Assembly: GCA_016707075.1 (NCBI GenBank)
Contig: JADJII010000006.1
Coordinates: 124,001 to 188,000, forward strand
Source of the DNA: Egaibacter danicus
GTDB lineage: Bacteria; Pseudomonadota; Gammaproteobacteria; Burkholderiales; Burkholderiaceae_C
Length of the DNA stretch: 64,000 bases
Reading direction: 5' to 3'
Shown here: one piece after another, positions 25,861 through 34,623 of the stretch
How positions within the stretch are numbered: the first letter of the stretch is position 1
Layout of the letters: the number at the start of each line of letters is the position of its first letter
Notes under the pieces: generated by a model
Seen by the model: the letters and a program-made list of their open reading frames with translations, nothing else
What the model was told of the DNA's origin: nothing
Databases searched by the model: none
Position numbers and translations under genes: made by a program

Positions 25861-27729
25861 TCAAACACGCTGATCCTGCTTGGCAGCAGCATAGCGGGCG
25901 TGTGCTTCGTTCACTTCGGCGCGGGCAGACACTTCTGGAATGGCCACTTCCCACCAGCAGCCCCCGTCATCCGTGGTGCGCGTGTGGGTGGTGTCGATGA
26001 CGACAACCTGAGTCTTCGCTGCAGCTCGGGCAGCTACCATGGCCGTTTTGAGTTCAGCCACACTGGCAACGTGCACAGCGTCTGCGCCCATGCTGCGCGC
26101 ATGCATCGCAAAATCTATCTGGCTTGGGCTGCCACCGTCGGGCACACAATCGTCCAGCATGTTGTTGAAGCGTGGACTGCCTGACGCCAGTTGCAGGCGC
26201 TGAATGCAGCCGTAGCCCCGGTTGTCCAGCACCACGATGATGAGTTTTTTGCCCAGCATCACCGAGGTGGCAATTTCGGAATTCAACATCATGTAAGAGC
26301 CGTCGCCCACCATGACGATGACCTCCTGCTGCGGACGCGCCATCTTCACGCCCAGGCCACCGGCGATCTCGTAGCCCATACACGAGTAGCCGTATTCCAT
26401 GTGATAGTTGCCGGGTGCACTGGCCCGCCACAGCTTGTGCAGTTCGGCGGGCAGGGTGCCGGCCGCGCACACGGCCACATCGTTTGTGCCACTGTTTCCA
26501 CCCGCAAGGTTCAGCGAGTCGCGCACAGCGCCGATGACTTCGGCATCGTAAGGCAACACGCCATCCGGAATGGCGGTGGTCAGTTCTGTGACACGGGCCA
26601 ACCAGCTCTGCGCAGCGGTTCTGGTGCGCGTGGTCCAGGCCGCGTCAGCCGACCAGTTAACCAGAGCCGTGGACAACTGGCCCAAGCCGACCCTGGCATC
26701 TGCCACTAAAGCGAGACCATGCCATTTGGCTGCATCCGCAGGCTGCACGTTGATGCTGAGCAATTTCGCACCGGCAAAGAGACTGTGTGATCCGGTGGTG
26801 AAGTCTTGCAGGCGGGTGCCGACAGCCAGCACCACGTCTGCCTCGGCAGCGATTGAATTTGCAGCAGGTGAGCCCGTCACGCCAATGGCGCCGAGGTTCA
26901 ACGGGTGGTCCCAGGGCAGGCTGCTCTTGCCACCATGCGACTCGGCCACCGGCACGCCATGTGCTTCGGAAAACGCACGCAGGGCATCCCAAGCCTGGCT
27001 GTAGAGCACGCCACCACCCGCTACGATCAGCGGCCGTTTTGCTCCTTTGAGCAACTGGGTGGCTGCAGCCAGCTCACGCGCGTCAGCAGGGGAGCGGCGA
27101 AAGCGAATCACTTCAGGATTCAAAAAAGACTCGGGGCAATCAAAGGCATGGGTCTGCACATCCTGCGGGAGTGACAGGCACACCGGGCCGCACGATGCGG
27201 GGTCAGTCATTACCTGGATCGCACGCGGCAAGGCATGCAGAATTTGCTCCGGCGCAGTGATGCGATCAAAGTATCGGGTAACCGGGCGAAAGGTATCGTT
27301 CGCACTCACATCACCCTGTCCGAAGCTCTCGATTTGCTGCAACACCGGATCGGGTGCGCGCGAATTGAAAGTGTCACCCGGCAGCAGCAGCACAGGCAGG
27401 CGGTTCACATGCGCCAGTGCTGCAGCGGTGACCAGGTTCGTTGCCCCCGGGCCGATGCTGGTGCTCACGGCCATGATGCGTTGCCGAAACTGCGCTTTGC
27501 TGTAGGCAATGGCCGCATGCGCCATGCCTTGCTCGTTGTGCGCGCGGTAGGTTGGCAGTGTGGCGCGCTGCGCCCACAGTGCCTCACCCAGCCCGGCCAC
27601 ATTGCCGTGGCCGAAGATGGTGAACACGCCGCCGCAATAGGGCTGGATCGTGCCGTCATTCATTTCAACGCGCAAGGCAGCCAGGTGTTGCACCAGCGCC
27701 TGGGACATCGTGAGTCGTTGGGTTTTCAT
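25861..27729 (-). CDS. iolD: 3D-trihydroxycyclohexane-1,2-dione acylhydrolase
   Basis: IolD is a thiamine-diphosphate enzyme that opens the inositol ring to give 5-deoxyglucuronate. The 622-residue length is typical. The N-terminal Pyr domain includes NEQGMAHAAIAYSK with the Glu that activates the cofactor. The C-terminal PP domain includes GDGSYMMLNSEIATS and ends the cofactor motif near DNRGYGCIQ. It sits between iolC and iolE in the same transcription direction, with short gaps of 27 bases on each side. Confidence 0.95.
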   Translation of the reverse strand: MKTQRLTMSQALVQHLAALRVEMNDGTIQPYCGGVFTIFGHGNVAGLGEALWAQRATLPTYRAHNEQGMAHAAIAYSKAQFRQRIMAVSTSIGPGATNLVTAAALAHVNRLPVLLLPGDTFNSRAPDPVLQQIESFGQGDVSANDTFRPVTRYFDRITAPEQILHALPRAIQVMTDPASCGPVCLSLPQDVQTHAFDCPESFLNPEVIRFRRSPADARELAAATQLLKGAKRPLIVAGGGVLYSQAWDALRAFSEAHGVPVAESHGGKSSLPWDHPLNLGAIGVTGSPAANSIAAEADVVLAVGTRLQDFTTGSHSLFAGAKLLSINVQPADAAKWHGLALVADARVGLGQLSTALVNWSADAAWTTRTRTAAQSWLARVTELTTAIPDGVLPYDAEVIGAVRDSLNLAGGNSGTNDVAVCAAGTLPAELHKLWRASAPGNYHMEYGYSCMGYEIAGGLGVKMARPQQEVIVMVGDGSYMMLNSEIATSVMLGKKLIIVVLDNRGYGCIQRLQLASGSPRFNNMLDDCVPDGGSPSQIDFAMHARSMGADAVHVASVAELKTAMVAARAAAKTQVVVIDTTHTRTTDDGGCWWEVAIPEVSARAEVNEAHARYAAAKQDQRV

Positions 27730-27756
27730 GATCAGGGGATAGTTGTACAGAAAAAC

Positions 27757-29706
27757 TCAGACGATGGGCGTGGAGGTGCGCCGGTTGCGCCAGGCATCCA
27801 CCAGAATAGTGAAGTTACGAGCCACGTCGCTGATGAACGCAGCATCGTCCATTTCGCCCTTCAACCAGCGAACGGATGCCTCCGACCAAAGACTTCGCCC
27901 AACCATGAAGCCTTTTACAACTGGATTGGTCGCGTTGCGAAAGCTGTCCACCAAGTGTGCGATGGGCTGATTCAGGCCCAAAATCACGGCGCCACGGCAA
28001 TGCGGGTCACGCTCGGCAATCAAACGTGCCAGCGCAGACCAGCCCGAAGTCTGCATGGGCGCCAGCTTCCACCACTCGGGTTTGATGCCCAGGTTGTAAA
28101 ACCGTTTGACGGCGCGCAACACGGCTTCGTCCTCCGTACCGGCGGGCGCCGAACCTTTGGGCGCAATGATCTCCAGCAACAACTCGTTGCCGCTGGCGCG
28201 GGTGGCCTCCCACAGCTCCAGCACTTTTTGCTCCTGTTCCAGCCGCAGCCCGAACGCATCGTCGGGGTGGTAGTGCACCAGGCACTTCACCACCTGCTCG
28301 GTTGGCCAGTGAATGAGGGCGCTGCCGATGGAGCGTGTGCCATCGAAACGCAAAGGGCGTGAGCCTGGCAATTCCACAGGTCGACCCACCCACCAGCCAC
28401 GCCCCGTAGCGCTGGCCAGTGCATCGGCACCATAGTCGCCACCATCAATCAGCACGCCGGTATGGCCCTGTAGCTGTCGGCTGCTTTCGACCTGTTCGGC
28501 CGCTTTGACCAGCAACTTTTTCAGTACGGGAATGCGGGACTCACTGGCGCCTGCCGCGCGGGCCATGTCCAGAAACTGGCTGCGGTGATCGAAGGCCATC
28601 ACGCACAACTCACTCCAGTCCACACGGGCCGTTGTGGTGCGGTGCAAGTGAGCCAGTTGCTGGTCCGCATCGACCTTGGGGTTGCGACTGCCTCCAAACC
28701 AGTGGGCCAGCTCCGCAGGTGTGGGCATGGCGGCTGAGCAGGCGTGGCGGGAAACCACAATGGCACCGCAGGCGTTGGCTACACGGGTGGACTCTGCCCA
28801 ATCCTTGCCCTGCAACAGGCTGGCCATCAGGCCCGACAGGAATGCGTCACCAGCGCCCAGAACATTCAACACCTCCACCCGTTCGCCCAGATAAGTGGGT
28901 GTTGCGTTGATGTCGTCAGGAATGTCGCCTTCAATCACACAGCAGCCCAACGCGCCGCGTTTCACTACCAGTGTGGCCTTGCTGACGGCCCGCACGGCGC
29001 GCAGACAGGCGATCAAATCCTCCGCCACACCACCGGCGATGAAGAACTCTTCTTCTGTGCCCACCAGCAGGTCAAATTCGGGCAGCATCTCCTGCAATTG
29101 TTGGGTGACGTGAGCGTCTGCGACATAGCGGTTGTCGCCAGCGCCGCGCGTGGTCAGCCCCCACAGCACGGGGCGGTAGTCAATGTCCAGCACGCGCGTC
29201 ACGCCATGTTTTTTGGCATAAGCCAAAGCTGTCTGCGAGGCGCGCCGTGTGGTGGGCGTGGACAAATGGGTGCCGGTAATGGCCAGCGCACGGCACTGGG
29301 CGATAAAGGCTTCACTGATCTGGTCCGCATCCACAGCCATGTCGGCACAGTTTTCACGCACAAACAGCAGCGGAAAGGTGTCGCGGTCTTTCAGGCCCAG
29401 CAAGACCAGCGCGGTCAGGCGCTCCGGGTCAATCTGCACCTGGCTGATGTCGCAACCTTCCCTCTGTAGTGTCTCGGTGAGGAAGCGCCCCATCTGCTCG
29501 TTGCCCACACGGGAGATCATCGCGCTGCGCAGGCCCAGGCGTGCCACGCCAAACGCCAGATTGGCAGAGCTGCCACCCAGGTACTTGGCCATGCTGCGGG
29601 CATCTTCAAGGCGGCTGCCAAACTGTTCGGCATACAGATCCACCGCCAGGCGGCCCAGGCAGGCCAGATCAACAGGACGGCCTGCAGGAAAGTTCAAGGT
29701 GCTCAT
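27757..29706 (-). CDS. iolC: Bifunctional 5-dehydro-2-deoxygluconokinase / DUF2090 aldolase-like protein
   Basis: This 649-residue protein joins two parts. Residues 1-330 are a PfkB kinase (VDLACLGRLAVDLYAEQFG; catalytic motif NVLGAGDAFLSGLMA) that phosphorylates 5-dehydro-2-deoxygluconate. Residues 340-649 are a DUF2090 domain, a predicted TIM-barrel that probably does the IolJ aldolase step; no separate iolJ is seen nearby. This fusion is known in several proteobacteria. The start at the ATG at 29706 gives MSTLNFPAGRPVDLACLGRL; the longer frame to 29790 reads through the AT-rich promoter region. It heads the iolC-D-E-B transcript. Confidence 0.92.
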   Translation of the reverse strand: MSTLNFPAGRPVDLACLGRLAVDLYAEQFGSRLEDARSMAKYLGGSSANLAFGVARLGLRSAMISRVGNEQMGRFLTETLQREGCDISQVQIDPERLTALVLLGLKDRDTFPLLFVRENCADMAVDADQISEAFIAQCRALAITGTHLSTPTTRRASQTALAYAKKHGVTRVLDIDYRPVLWGLTTRGAGDNRYVADAHVTQQLQEMLPEFDLLVGTEEEFFIAGGVAEDLIACLRAVRAVSKATLVVKRGALGCCVIEGDIPDDINATPTYLGERVEVLNVLGAGDAFLSGLMASLLQGKDWAESTRVANACGAIVVSRHACSAAMPTPAELAHWFGGSRNPKVDADQQLAHLHRTTTARVDWSELCVMAFDHRSQFLDMARAAGASESRIPVLKKLLVKAAEQVESSRQLQGHTGVLIDGGDYGADALASATGRGWWVGRPVELPGSRPLRFDGTRSIGSALIHWPTEQVVKCLVHYHPDDAFGLRLEQEQKVLELWEATRASGNELLLEIIAPKGSAPAGTEDEAVLRAVKRFYNLGIKPEWWKLAPMQTSGWSALARLIAERDPHCRGAVILGLNQPIAHLVDSFRNATNPVVKGFMVGRSLWSEASVRWLKGEMDDAAFISDVARNFTILVDAWRNRRTSTPIV

Positions 29707-29827
29707 GACAGAAATCGGGAGTATGTGGAGATGTGGGCAACGGCCGTCGCCACGCTGACGACTGGAAAAATTATAGAAAGTAAAAATCAAAAATGCAAAT
29801 AAAATTCTAAAAAATACATAAAACGAA

Positions 29828-29845
29828 ATTATTTTCTGAAATAAT
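29828..29845. promoter_or_regulatory. AT-rich palindrome between iolC and rpiR
   Basis: Seven-base arms ATTATTT and AAATAAT enclose TCTG in the AT-rich 170-bp gap between the divergent iolC and RpiR genes. The location suits a regulator-binding site for the RpiR protein. It overlaps the ATG at 29844, an argument against that codon as the true start. Confidence 0.45.
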
Positions 29846-29879
29846 GACGGTCATTCTTTCCATCGCAAGGCGAACTTCC

Positions 29880-30743
29880 GTGGCTCAATCCGAGACTACA
29901 ACCGTCGATCAGCTCATCAGGCGCATCACCAGTGAGTACGAAGGCCTGAGCAAGCAGCTCAAGGTGATTGGCCGGTATATCGAGCAGCACCGTGGGCATT
30001 TGGGCCTGGAGGGTATTCAAAGCGTTGCGACGCAATGCAACGTTCAACCATCGGCCGTGGTTCGATTCGCCAAACATTTCGGGTTTTCAGGTTTCTCCGA
30101 GATGCAGGCGCTGTTTCGGGAAGGCCTGACCCGCCAACTGGCGCCTAACCGCAATTACAAGAAGCGAATCAGGGATGCCATTGATGCCGGTGCAGGCAAT
30201 TTGTCCAGCGTGGATATTGCGCAGGAGTTCTTTGGCGGCAGCATCACGGCGATGCAGGAATTGCAAGGCAACCTCGACGCCACGGCGTTCAAGAAAGCGG
30301 TTGACCTGCTGGTTGAGTCGGATACGGTTTGGGTTGCCGCATCGCGCCGGTCATTTCCGGTTGCGGTTTACCTGGACTATGCGCTTCAGCACACGGACAA
30401 ACGTGTCAGTCTGGTCTCTGCTGCTGGCAGCATGCAGCTCGGTCAGGTGCGTTCGGTGCGTGAGGGCGATGTGATGATCGCCATCTCTTTCACGCCGTAT
30501 TCCCGGGAAACGCTTGATGTCGTTGAGTTCGCCGTGCAGCGCGGGGCCAAAGTGCTGGCCATCACGGATACGCGCATGAACCCACTGGCCCGGCTCGCGC
30601 AGATTGCGCTGGTCGTCCATGACAACTCAACTTTGGGCTTTCGGTCGCTGACCAGTTCGATGGCGCTGGCCCAGAGCCTGTTTGTTGCGCTGGCCTACAA
30701 GACTGAACTGCTCTACAGACCCAACAATGGCGCGAAGGCCTGA
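29880..30743 (+). CDS. RpiR family transcriptional regulator, probable inositol regulator
   Basis: This 287-residue regulator has an N-terminal helix-turn-helix (about residues 5-80: GIQSVATQCNVQPSAVVRFA) and a C-terminal SIS sugar-phosphate-binding domain (residues 115-260: FKKAVDLLVESDTVWVAASR, and VREGDVMIAISFTPYSRETL). It is divergent from iolC and upstream of iolG, so it most likely controls both, perhaps in response to a phosphorylated intermediate. I prefer the GTG at 29880, which has AAGG nine bases upstream and a normal-length N-terminus, over the ATG at 29844, which has no ribosome-binding site and lies in a palindrome. Confidence 0.85.
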   Translation: MAQSETTTVDQLIRRITSEYEGLSKQLKVIGRYIEQHRGHLGLEGIQSVATQCNVQPSAVVRFAKHFGFSGFSEMQALFREGLTRQLAPNRNYKKRIRDAIDAGAGNLSSVDIAQEFFGGSITAMQELQGNLDATAFKKAVDLLVESDTVWVAASRRSFPVAVYLDYALQHTDKRVSLVSAAGSMQLGQVRSVREGDVMIAISFTPYSRETLDVVEFAVQRGAKVLAITDTRMNPLARLAQIALVVHDNSTLGFRSLTSSMALAQSLFVALAYKTELLYRPNNGAKA

Positions 30744-30802
30744 GAGTCCCATGCCACGGTTCCATTTCACAATTCAATCAAACTGAACTTAACGGAGAAA
30801 AC

Positions 30803-31798
30803 ATGAAAAACGTTGCAATTTTTGGCGCCGGCCGCATTGGCCGCATTCACGCAGGCAATCTCGCGGCTCTTTCTGGCGTCAACCTCAAATATGTGTGCGA
30901 CCCCATGGCCGCTGCCGCTTCAGAGCTGGCTCAGCAGCACGGCGCGCAGGTCTCCACTATCGACGCGGTGTTTGCCGACCCCACCGTAGACGTGGTGGCC
31001 ATCGCGTCGTCCACCGACACGCACAGCGACCTCATCACCCGCGCCGCCAAGGCGGGCAAACATATTTTTTGCGAGAAGCCGGTTGACTTGTCCGTGCCCC
31101 GTGCCGAGGCGTGTGCTGCTGCTGTAAAGGCCGCTGGTGTGGCCTGCATGATTGGTTTCCAGCGCCGCTTTGACCCCACGTTCAACGAAGCCCGCATGCG
31201 CATGGACAAAGGCGAAATCGGCAACCCCGAAATGCTGGTCATCACCAGCCGCGACCCCGGCGCGCCGCCCGCCGAATACATCAAGGCATCGGGTGGCATC
31301 TTCCGCGACATGCTGATTCATGACTTCGACGTGTTCCGCTGGATCCTCTGCGCCGATGGTGACGAAGCCGCCTGGCTCAGCGCCACCGGCTCGGTGCTGA
31401 CCGACCCCGCCATCGTCGCCACGGGCGACATGGACAGCACGGCCGTCACCATCCGCACGAAAAAAGGCCGCCTGTGCCAGATCAACACCACCCGCCGCGC
31501 CGCGTATGGTTACGACCAGCGCTTTGAAGTGCTGGGCTCCACCGGGATGCTGCAGTGCGGCAACCACACGCCCACCGAGGTGCTCACCTGGAACGCCACC
31601 GGCATTCATGGCGACAAACCCGAACATTTCTTTTTGCAGCGCTACGCCGCCGCCTACCGGCTCGAAATCACCCATTTCTTTGAGTGCCTGCAGTCGGGCG
31701 CGGCGTTCCGCACCAGCATCGCCGACGGCGTGGCGGCGCAAAAGCTGGCCGATGCCGCCACCGAGAGCTGCAAAAGCGGGCTGCCGGTCAAGCTGTAA
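30803..31798 (+). CDS. iolG: myo-Inositol 2-dehydrogenase
   Basis: IolG oxidises myo-inositol to 2-keto-myo-inositol with NAD, the first step of the pathway. The 331-residue protein has the N-terminal Rossmann motif VAIFGAGRIGRIHAGN, the catalytic-Lys motif FCEKPVDLS, and the Gfo/Idh C-terminal domain with GGIFRDMLIHDFDVFRW, whose Asp-x3-His pair is expected to bind substrate. A strong GGAG-type site (ACGGAGAAAAC) precedes the ATG. It follows the RpiR gene in the same direction with about 60 bp between. Confidence 0.92.
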   Translation: MKNVAIFGAGRIGRIHAGNLAALSGVNLKYVCDPMAAAASELAQQHGAQVSTIDAVFADPTVDVVAIASSTDTHSDLITRAAKAGKHIFCEKPVDLSVPRAEACAAAVKAAGVACMIGFQRRFDPTFNEARMRMDKGEIGNPEMLVITSRDPGAPPAEYIKASGGIFRDMLIHDFDVFRWILCADGDEAAWLSATGSVLTDPAIVATGDMDSTAVTIRTKKGRLCQINTTRRAAYGYDQRFEVLGSTGMLQCGNHTPTEVLTWNATGIHGDKPEHFFLQRYAAAYRLEITHFFECLQSGAAFRTSIADGVAAQKLADAATESCKSGLPVKL

Positions 31799-31820
31799 CG
31801 GCTGGGGGCGCAGAAAGCGC

Positions 31821-32453
31821 TTAGCGCCCCAGCATCGGAAACAGCTTCACCAGCCCGTCTGACATCACCTCCACCGCCAGCGCGGCCAGGATCAGGCCCA
31901 TCAGCCGGGTCATCACGTTGATGCCGGTTTTGCCCAGCACCCGCGCAATCGGCTCTGCCAGTGCAAAACACACGGCGGTGGCCAGCCCGATCACCACGCC
32001 ATAGCCCACCAGTGCGGCGAGTTGCGGAAAGTGTTTGGCTTTCTCGGCGTAAATCACCACGGTGGACATGGTGGCGGGCCCGGTCAGCAGCGGAATGGTC
32101 AGCGGCACCACGGCAATGCTGGCGCCCACGGCCGAGCGTTTGCCCGCGTCGTCTATCTCTTCTACTGTTGACCTGGCTTCCGCCGGCTGCGCGTTCAGCA
32201 TGCTCAGCGCAGACGTCAGCAGCAGCATGCCGCCGCCCACCTGAAAACTGGCCAGCGAGATGCCGAAAAACTCCAGAATCTGCAGCCCCAGCAAGGCGCT
32301 GGTGGCAATCACCACAAACGCGCTGAACGACGCCACCAAAATCGTGCGCCGCCGCTGCTCGGTACTGAAGCCCTGCGTGTAGTGGATGAAAAACGGCACG
32401 ATTGCCAGCGGGTTGACGATCGCCAGCAGGGTGACAAGTGGTTTGAAATCCAT
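31821..32453 (-). CDS. MarC family integral membrane protein
   Basis: This 210-residue protein has six hydrophobic segments and the family patterns NPLAIVPFFIHYTQG near residue 15 and IPLLTGPATMSTVVIYAEKA near residue 118. MarC proteins have no firmly established function; the name comes from a locus once tied to multiple antibiotic resistance. It starts three bases after the SDR stop on the same strand, and converges with iolG. Confidence 0.88.
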   Translation of the reverse strand: MDFKPLVTLLAIVNPLAIVPFFIHYTQGFSTEQRRRTILVASFSAFVVIATSALLGLQILEFFGISLASFQVGGGMLLLTSALSMLNAQPAEARSTVEEIDDAGKRSAVGASIAVVPLTIPLLTGPATMSTVVIYAEKAKHFPQLAALVGYGVVIGLATAVCFALAEPIARVLGKTGINVMTRLMGLILAALAVEVMSDGLVKLFPMLGR

Positions 32454-32455
32454 GG

Positions 32456-33202
32456 TCAGCGTCCTCCGGCCACGTCCACCATCGAGCCTGTGGTGTAGCT
32501 GGCGTCATCACTCATCAGCCACACAATGGCTTTGGCCACCTCCAGCGCGGTGCCGGGGCGTTGCATGGGCACCTGCGGCGCCATCTGGTTGGCGCGGTCG
32601 GGCTGCCCGCCGGATGCGTGGATGTCAGTGTCAATGATGCCGGGGCGCACGGCGTTCACGCGAATGCCTTCCAGCGCCACCTCTTTGGCCAGGCCTACGG
32701 TGAAGGTGTCAATCGCGCCCTTGCTGGCCGCGTAGTCCACATACTGGCCCGGCCCGCCCAGACGCGCCGCCACGCTGGACACATTGACGATGCTTCCGCC
32801 CGCGCCGCCGTGGCGCGTGCTCATGCGCTTCACCGCCTCACGCGCGCACACAAAGCTGCCCAGTACGTTGATGTCAAACATGCGCTTGAGCCGCGCCACG
32901 CTCATCTCGTCCACCCGGCAGGCCACGTCCACCACACCGGCGTTGTTCACCAGCGCGTTGACGGGCCCCAGCTGGGCGTCCACCTTTTCAAACATGGACA
33001 TCACCTGCGCTTCCACACCCACATCCGCCTGCACGGTGATGGCGGTGCCACCGTTGTGCCGGATCTGGCGCACGATTTCATCGGCGGCCAGCGAGTTGGT
33101 GGTGTAGTTCACCGCCACGGCGTAGCCTTTTTGGGCGGCCAGCAGCGCGGTGGCGGCGCCAATGCCGCGCGAGCCGCCGGTAATCAAGACAATCGGGTTC
33201 AT
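32456..33202 (-). CDS. Short-chain dehydrogenase/reductase
   Basis: This 248-residue classical SDR has the cofactor motif TGGSRGIGAAT at residues 8-18, NNAGVVD near residue 86, and catalytic Tyr and Lys in YVDYAASKGA. The N-terminal binding motif does not settle NAD versus NADP. The substrate is unknown. It lies just upstream of marC, probably in one transcript, and is divergent from the dienelactone hydrolase gene across 89 bp. Confidence 0.88.
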   Translation of the reverse strand: MNPIVLITGGSRGIGAATALLAAQKGYAVAVNYTTNSLAADEIVRQIRHNGGTAITVQADVGVEAQVMSMFEKVDAQLGPVNALVNNAGVVDVACRVDEMSVARLKRMFDINVLGSFVCAREAVKRMSTRHGGAGGSIVNVSSVAARLGGPGQYVDYAASKGAIDTFTVGLAKEVALEGIRVNAVRPGIIDTDIHASGGQPDRANQMAPQVPMQRPGTALEVAKAIVWLMSDDASYTTGSMVDVAGGR

Positions 33203-33291
33203 CGGGTCAGGTCCTGCAAAGATGGATAAATCAGGTTACAAAGCGCGTGGAGCAAACCACAATCAGGCGAACCATACACGAAAGGTCTCTC

Positions 33292-33987
33292 ATGGCAGGT
33301 TTTATCAATCTCACAGCGGCTGACGGCTTTGTTTTTCCGGCCTGGGTGGCGGAACCGGTTGGCAAGCCGATCGGCGCCGTGGTGGTGCTACAGGAAATCT
33401 TTGGCGTCAATGCGCACATCCGTGCGGTGACGGAAGGGTATGCCGAAAAAGGCTACCTGGCTGTGGCACCTTCCACGTTTCATCGCGTCAAGCAGGGTGT
33501 GGAAATAGGCTACACGCCAGACGACATTGCGGTCGGCATCGCCCTGAAAGCGGCCGTGGAAGGCCTGCCCGCACCGGGCGTGCTGCCCGACATTCAGGCC
33601 GCCATTGATTACGCAGCGCAAACGCTGGGCCCGTCTGGGAAGGTGGGTGTGGTCGGCTACTGCTGGGGCGGCCTGCTCACCTGGCGCGCGGCTTGTCTGC
33701 TGAAAGGCATCAGCGCCGCAGTGCCTTATTACGGTGGCGGCATGACAACCCCGCTGGAAGTGGCCCGCCAGCCGCAGTGCCCCGTGCTGTGCCACTTTGG
33801 CGAGCAGGACCACGCCATTCCGCTGGACGGCGTGCACGCCTTTGCCAAGGCACAGCCCGGCGTGGAGGTGCAGATTTACCCGGCGCAGCACGGTTTTAAC
33901 TGCGACCACCGCGGCTCGTATGACGCCACCGCCGCCACGCTGGCCCGCGAGCGCACGCTGGCGTTCTTCGCCCGGCATCTGGCTTAG
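33292..33987 (+). CDS. Dienelactone hydrolase family protein
   Basis: This 231-residue alpha/beta hydrolase has the dienelactone hydrolase triad: Cys124 in GYCWGGL, Asp173 in GEQDHAIP, and His200 in QHGFNCDHRG; Glu36 (LQEIFGV) matches the residue that controls the nucleophile in family members. These enzymes open cyclic dienelactones in chloroaromatic degradation, but many members have other ester substrates. GAAAGG precedes the ATG at 33292. No aromatic-degradation genes are nearby. Confidence 0.88.
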   Translation: MAGFINLTAADGFVFPAWVAEPVGKPIGAVVVLQEIFGVNAHIRAVTEGYAEKGYLAVAPSTFHRVKQGVEIGYTPDDIAVGIALKAAVEGLPAPGVLPDIQAAIDYAAQTLGPSGKVGVVGYCWGGLLTWRAACLLKGISAAVPYYGGGMTTPLEVARQPQCPVLCHFGEQDHAIPLDGVHAFAKAQPGVEVQIYPAQHGFNCDHRGSYDATAATLARERTLAFFARHLA

Positions 33988-34008
33988 CGCCACAGAGCCG
34001 GTAAAACA

Positions 34009-34087
34009 CTAAAACATGCTTTTTATGTGGTCTTTTATGCCTCCAGCCCTCGTCCAATGTGCACGAGTAGCTATTATATTTATAGCA
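34009..34087 (+). repeat. Dispersed repeat, long form, left copy flanking mer cassette
   Basis: This 79-bp copy runs from CTAAAACATGCTTTTTATGT to the end TATTTATAGCA. It matches the copy at 35472-35550 at all but about four positions and lies in the same orientation. The homology continues faintly beyond (GCG and TGTTGCC shared). It contains an in-frame ATG and hydrophobic codons, like the right copy, but here no gene follows in that frame. Confidence 0.9.
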
Positions 34088-34108
34088 AAAGCGTGTGTTG
34101 CCTACGTT

Positions 34109-34330
34109 TCACCCACAGCACCTGTCTTGCGTCTCGGTTTCTTGAATTGGTGGACAAGGCTTGGTACCGTAGGAGCAATACACACAACAATCACCCGGTT
34201 GAGGCTTGAGCACCGCATGGCATTGTGTGCATTCGTAAAACCACTGACAGGCATCGGTTGGCATTGACTCGGTTTTGGCAAAGCCGCACTCCGGGCATGT
34301 CAACGTGGACTCCAGCGTGACGGCGCTCAA
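34109..34330 (-). CDS. Small GDCCVxC-motif cysteine-rich protein
   Basis: This 73-residue protein has nine cysteines, including N-terminal CPECG, a second CTQC pair, and the motif GDCCVYCSYGTKPCPP that names a small family found beside mercury and other metal resistance genes. Its function is not established; a metal-binding or metal-handling role is an inference. The ATG overlaps the merP stop by four bases, so it is the third gene of a merT-merP transcript. Confidence 0.8.
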   Translation of the reverse strand: MSAVTLESTLTCPECGFAKTESMPTDACQWFYECTQCHAVLKPQPGDCCVYCSYGTKPCPPIQETETQDRCCG

Positions 34331-34611
34331 TTTGCGCCCGTTGCCAAAGTAGATGGATAACCTGCATTTTTAGTTGACTGAGTCAGTGCGCCAACATTGG
34401 TTTTCGTGTCGTCAAACGTGACCACAGCTTGCCGTTTGTCAAAGTTCACGCTGGCCTGACTGACACCGGGCACTTGTATCAGCGCCTTTTTAACCGTGAT
34501 AGGACACACCGGGCAGTCCATAGACGGTACAGCCAGAGTGACGGTTTTGGTTGCTGCGCCAGCGGGAATGGTGCAGACAGCGATAACGATGGCTGCAAAC
34601 GAATTTTTCAT
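34327..34611 (-). CDS. merP: Periplasmic mercury-binding protein MerP
   Basis: MerP binds Hg(II) in the periplasm and passes it to MerT. The 94-residue protein has a signal peptide ending near residue 19 (IPAGAA) and a heavy-metal-associated domain with the paired-Cys motif SMDCPVCPITVKKAL; the ferredoxin-like fold continues with GVSQASVNFDKRQAVVTFDD and AGYPS. It follows merT by 12 bp and is coupled to the GDCCVxC gene. Confidence 0.92.
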   Translation of the reverse strand: MKNSFAAIVIAVCTIPAGAATKTVTLAVPSMDCPVCPITVKKALIQVPGVSQASVNFDKRQAVVTFDDTKTNVGALTQSTKNAGYPSTLATGAN

Positions 34612-34623
34612 GACAAAGTCCTT

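Noticed and set aside
34016..34267. 83-codon open frame starting in the left repeat copy
   Set aside because: It shares the repeat-encoded N-terminus with the amidohydrolase but then reads antisense to the GDCCVxC gene without any domain.
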